A DNA stretch of 64,000 nt from NCBI GenBank assembly GCA_018806915.1, contig JAGKQI010000078.1:1426001-1490000 (forward strand). The letters are read 5' to 3'. The notes below the pieces were generated by a model that saw nothing but the letters and a program-made list of their open reading frames with translations, had not been told where the DNA came from and searched no databases. Positions within the stretch are counted from its first letter, which is position 1, and each line of letters starts with the position of its first letter. The translations under genes and the position numbers were made by a program. The DNA comes from Phytophthora colocasiae. Taxonomy: Eukaryota > Oomycota > Peronosporomycetes > Peronosporales > Peronosporaceae. Below are positions 61,000 to 64,000 of the stretch, one piece after another.

Positions 61000-63462
61000 A
61001 TGTTTCACTGCAATAACTCCACAGTCACCACTGCTCGCTTGGATACAGCCACGACTTTGCTTGAAGGATCGGCAGCTCCAGGTATTTTGACTGCTAAAAC
61101 CCTACAGAATGTGCTGTTGAGTGCGCGACACCGAAGTCGCCATGGCGAGATAAAACCAACTGAAGAGATAGTGAGTCCCTATGGTAGAATGCAACGACAA
61201 GATCGTGTCCGTCGCTACAGGAATCGACTGAATGACTCGGATCATTTGCACTCAAATCCTCAATCTACCCGTGATATTGTTGCAAGACGGAAACGCTGCA
61301 GGAAGCTAGACCCGATGCCAACATTGATGTTACGGTCTCAGATGTCGACAGATAAGCCTATTTCGAATCAAATTAGTGGTGGGAACTCTGAACTGGAGAT
61401 ACCCGATAAAGTACATATCGAGCAACTTCGTTCGGGCTTGACCCAGAAGATCTTCAAACAGCACCACCATGTCGAGCGATTGCAACGTGAAATCCAGTGG
61501 ATTCATGGCCATTTCCCGGTTTTAAAGCTTGCTAATGCGAAATGTTCGCGAAGTCTGCGTCAGCAGCTTTTCAGGACTGCAGTTATCCATGTTTTAACGA
61601 ATTTTACGTTACGGAAAGCATTGTTGACATGGTACCAGAAGTTACTCAAAGCCCAGCGCAAGGAGCGCTTACAATTGAGTGCATCTCGCCAGCTCATTGC
61701 AATGTTTAGGAAAAGTTTGCTTGAACGTACTGCTGACAGGTTTAACGCATGGAGACAATGGGTTGTCGACTCTCAAGAGCAGGAATACATGGCTGCAGCT
61801 ATAACTCTCCAGCGATTTTCGAAGTTTCTTCAGTCTCGTCGAGAACAGAGAGAAGCTGCTGAGCAACAAATGGTTTTACTACAAGCTCTTGACAAAATGC
61901 AACGTAGTGCGAAGACAATTCAAAGAGAATACCGTAAATATCGTCAGTACCTGCAACATTGTCGAGATGAATTTGCAGCTCGTCAAATTCAACGTATCGT
62001 GATGCGTCGAAGGGATTATAACGAGTTTATCAGGCGAAAAGATGCAGCAACCATTTTGCAGAGAAGTTATCGAGCATATCTAAAACGGCGATCTCGTAAA
62101 CGAGCGAGAGCTATTGCTCAACTTTTGGACCGCAGTCGCGAACAGAAGGCACGATGTATTCAAACACTTTGGCGTGATTTTAAAGAATGGAGAGACAATA
62201 TTTTGATTGAGATTGTGCACAAGTTAGTCGACAAAGTCGAGATCTTGGACGCAGTTCTATCAATTCAACGTCATCTTCGAAGATTCCAAGGTCGCTGTCG
62301 GAGTAAGAAGAAGACCGATAGTGCTATTCGTATTCAAAAGTGTTGGCGAGCTGGACGACGTAGAAACGTTACAAGAACTAAGAGACGAATGATGCTGATG
62401 GCCCAGAACTTGGCAGCATCTTGTCTACAACGTACATTTAGACAACATAAGGTAGAGCGAAAAGTACGTGGTGTACTCCGCAAGTCGACTCGACCGTTGT
62501 ATTTACGCGCTCGACACCTCAGTGGAAGTTTTCGGGAACAATTTCGCTTACCCATTGCTAAAAGCGCTTCTGTCGCGATCCAGATAACTTGGAGACGTCA
62601 TTTCGCGTATGAGAAGGAAAAACAGCGCAGAATTGCTGCAAGCGAAGCAATTCGAGGCTTTCTCAAGCATGGAGTTGTTACGTCAAAATGGAGAATAACA
62701 GCGGTGAACCTTCGTCGTCGTCGAGATGCAGCAGCTCGTACCCTTCAGCACTGGATACGGCATCTCAACCAGCATTATTCCCGTTCTACCAACCGAAGTC
62801 CTTATGTTGTGGGTATCTTGGAACAGATCTCGGCTGCAACAAAGATTCAGCTTTGGTATCGACGTCGTCGTTGTGATTTATGGCGATTTCTTCTCAATCA
62901 ACTACTAACAGAAGAGCTCCCGAGGTGTATCGAAGCAGTGAACCGAATAGCACGATGTTGGAAAGCCTACCGTGCGAGAAAGCAAGATAATTTGGTTCGT
63001 GAAAGTGCTCTAGCAGATCTCATCGAACGGCAACGCCAGTTAGAAAGTGAGAATTGTGCTGCAAGAATCATCCAACGAATGATCAAACGAAGAATTGATA
63101 AGCGCAACGGCCAAGTTTTACTACACAAATACCGAATTTTACTTCGTCAAGACATGAAGCGCAGACATCAACGGGTAATCGTCCACAAATACTTGGAGGA
63201 AAAGTCCCAACTACGCAAAAAGAAACAAGAGTCTCAAGCTGCATCTCTTGCTGCTCGACAACCAATTTCCATTAACTCAATGGAATCATCACAAGTTTTC
63301 GGCTTGGACAGCTACACGAGTGAAGTTAGTGCCTTTGCACTTGACGAAACCCCAAATAACAACGAAGTTTTGACTGCAGACAGCCCCGTTCAGTATTGGA
63401 GCGATGAATATCAACGAGCGTATCTGTACGATCCTGTGACTGGCGTCTCAACGTGGCTCTAA
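61000..63462 (+). CDS. Multi-IQ-motif protein with C-terminal WW-like segment
   Basis: 820 residues from the ATG at 61000 (the frame opens one codon earlier at a GTG). Very basic. From about residue 265 on there are roughly a dozen IQ-like helices of the form AxxIQRxxRxxxxRR, e.g. AATILQRSYRAYLKRRSR, AIRIQKCWRAGRRR and ATKIQLWYRRRR. Such repeats form a rod that binds calmodulin or myosin light chain-like proteins. The last 22 residues, WSDEYQRAYLYDPVTGVSTWL, look like a WW domain that stops at its second Trp without the usual final Pro. Proteins of this layout are often cytoskeletal or ciliary; this is inference. No introns. Confidence 0.85.
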   Translation: MFHCNNSTVTTARLDTATTLLEGSAAPGILTAKTLQNVLLSARHRSRHGEIKPTEEIVSPYGRMQRQDRVRRYRNRLNDSDHLHSNPQSTRDIVARRKRCRKLDPMPTLMLRSQMSTDKPISNQISGGNSELEIPDKVHIEQLRSGLTQKIFKQHHHVERLQREIQWIHGHFPVLKLANAKCSRSLRQQLFRTAVIHVLTNFTLRKALLTWYQKLLKAQRKERLQLSASRQLIAMFRKSLLERTADRFNAWRQWVVDSQEQEYMAAAITLQRFSKFLQSRREQREAAEQQMVLLQALDKMQRSAKTIQREYRKYRQYLQHCRDEFAARQIQRIVMRRRDYNEFIRRKDAATILQRSYRAYLKRRSRKRARAIAQLLDRSREQKARCIQTLWRDFKEWRDNILIEIVHKLVDKVEILDAVLSIQRHLRRFQGRCRSKKKTDSAIRIQKCWRAGRRRNVTRTKRRMMLMAQNLAASCLQRTFRQHKVERKVRGVLRKSTRPLYLRARHLSGSFREQFRLPIAKSASVAIQITWRRHFAYEKEKQRRIAASEAIRGFLKHGVVTSKWRITAVNLRRRRDAAARTLQHWIRHLNQHYSRSTNRSPYVVGILEQISAATKIQLWYRRRRCDLWRFLLNQLLTEELPRCIEAVNRIARCWKAYRARKQDNLVRESALADLIERQRQLESENCAARIIQRMIKRRIDKRNGQVLLHKYRILLRQDMKRRHQRVIVHKYLEEKSQLRKKKQESQAASLAARQPISINSMESSQVFGLDSYTSEVSAFALDETPNNNEVLTADSPVQYWSDEYQRAYLYDPVTGVSTWL

Positions 63463-63553
63463 CTTTAAATACAATCTGGAACCTCAAAAGAAGTCATGTC
63501 ATTACTTAGGAATTAACAATTCCTAAATAATAGGAAGAAGTCAGACATTTCAA

Positions 63554-63984
63554 CTAGTTCTCCGACGGCATCGAACGGAGGATGTCCGAGTCACCAGCAT
63601 CCAGGATGCACATGCAGGAGACGCGGAAGTACTTGCCACAAGCCGTACCAAGGTCGTTGTTGGTGCCCGTGAAGTGGTGCACTCCAGTCTTGGCCAGCAT
63701 CGAGTAGTACTCGACCTCCGACTTGCGAAGTGGAGGCGTGTTAGAAGCCAGAATAACAAGCTTAGCCTTGCCGCTGCGCAGGTTCTTCAGCGTCTGTTTG
63801 TAGCCCAACGCCACCTTACCAGAGCGCATGACCAGCTGCAGACGCGAGTTGATGTTGTCCGAGGACTTCTTCTGTACATGATAAATAGTAATTTGTTCAA
63901 GTTTTTTTTTAAAGAATGTTACCTACTAGTAGTAGTATTCGTTTGTGTAGTCTTATTACGTACCGACTTCTTCGAGGCGACCAT
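63554..63984 (-). CDS. RPL30: 60S ribosomal protein eL30
   Basis: Exons 63984-63964 and 63871-63554 on the minus strand encode 112 residues; intron of 92 bp with GTACGT and CAG ends. It is a component of the large ribosomal subunit and a member of the L7Ae/L30 RNA-binding fold. Recognised by [67 protein letters not shown] and DSDILRSMP, colinear with animal and yeast eL30. The very short first exon (7 codons) is typical of ribosomal protein genes. Its promoter lies at or beyond the window end. Confidence 0.96.
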
Positions 63985-64000
63985 TTTCCCTTGCTTGATT

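Overview
The window is eukaryotic DNA from an oomycete, most likely Phytophthora or a close peronosporalean relative; the species cannot be fixed from the sequence. Support comes from short (56-93 bp) GT-AG introns with GTRNGT-type donors, start sites preceded by the oomycete Inr-FPR core promoter (YCAYTYY followed by CAWTTT), secreted PL3 pectate lyases, a tandem LWY-repeat effector with a DDEER motif, and cilium/zoospore-type genes (KATNIP).

Layout. 1-9711: three direct ~3.4 kb repeats, each carrying a secreted pectate lyase gene with two PL3 domains. Only the middle copy is open throughout; the outer two each carry one single-base frameshift in a short homopolymer run. 9712-10512: a perfect 85-bp foldback repeat abutting a decayed LWY-effector remnant. 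10541-18275: three tandem minus-strand genes for 817-residue multi-pass membrane proteins of a family I do not recognise. 18343-22977: KATNIP-like protein. 23309-24494: a small ORF and the first catechol-O-methyltransferase (COMT)-like gene. 24602-29890: CPSF1. 30478-31674: EFM7-like methyltransferase (six exons). 31798-33710: two more COMT-like genes, one broken. 33711-36069: poor in genes, with a tRNA-like element, a serine-carboxypeptidase relic and a C16 homopolymer.

36070-38073: a six-module LWY effector. Then, all on the minus strand: an EB1-tail-like protein without a CH domain, a ZIP transporter, the exosome nuclease DIS3 and the NMD factor UPF2. 49340-50269: a fourth COMT-like gene. 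50511-51676: eIF2B alpha. 51740-54420: TMEM260-like glycosyltransferase. 55040-57280: a young non-autonomous LTR element with identical LTRs. 59026-59814: WRKY19-like zinc-finger protein. 61000-63462: multi-IQ/WW protein. 63554-63984: ribosomal protein eL30.

How the parts relate. Two plant-facing neighbourhoods (the pectate lyase array and the LWY effectors) are interleaved with a conserved housekeeping block rich in mRNA metabolism (CPSF1, DIS3, UPF2, eIF2B alpha, eL30). The variable stretches are where the duplications, pseudogenes and repeats lie. Several conserved-family proteins lack residues that are usually catalytic or metal-binding: DIS3 PIN domain, ZIP TM4, two COMT copies. I rebuilt multi-exon genes by hand from splice signals, reading phase and protein similarity; no search or alignment tool was used.
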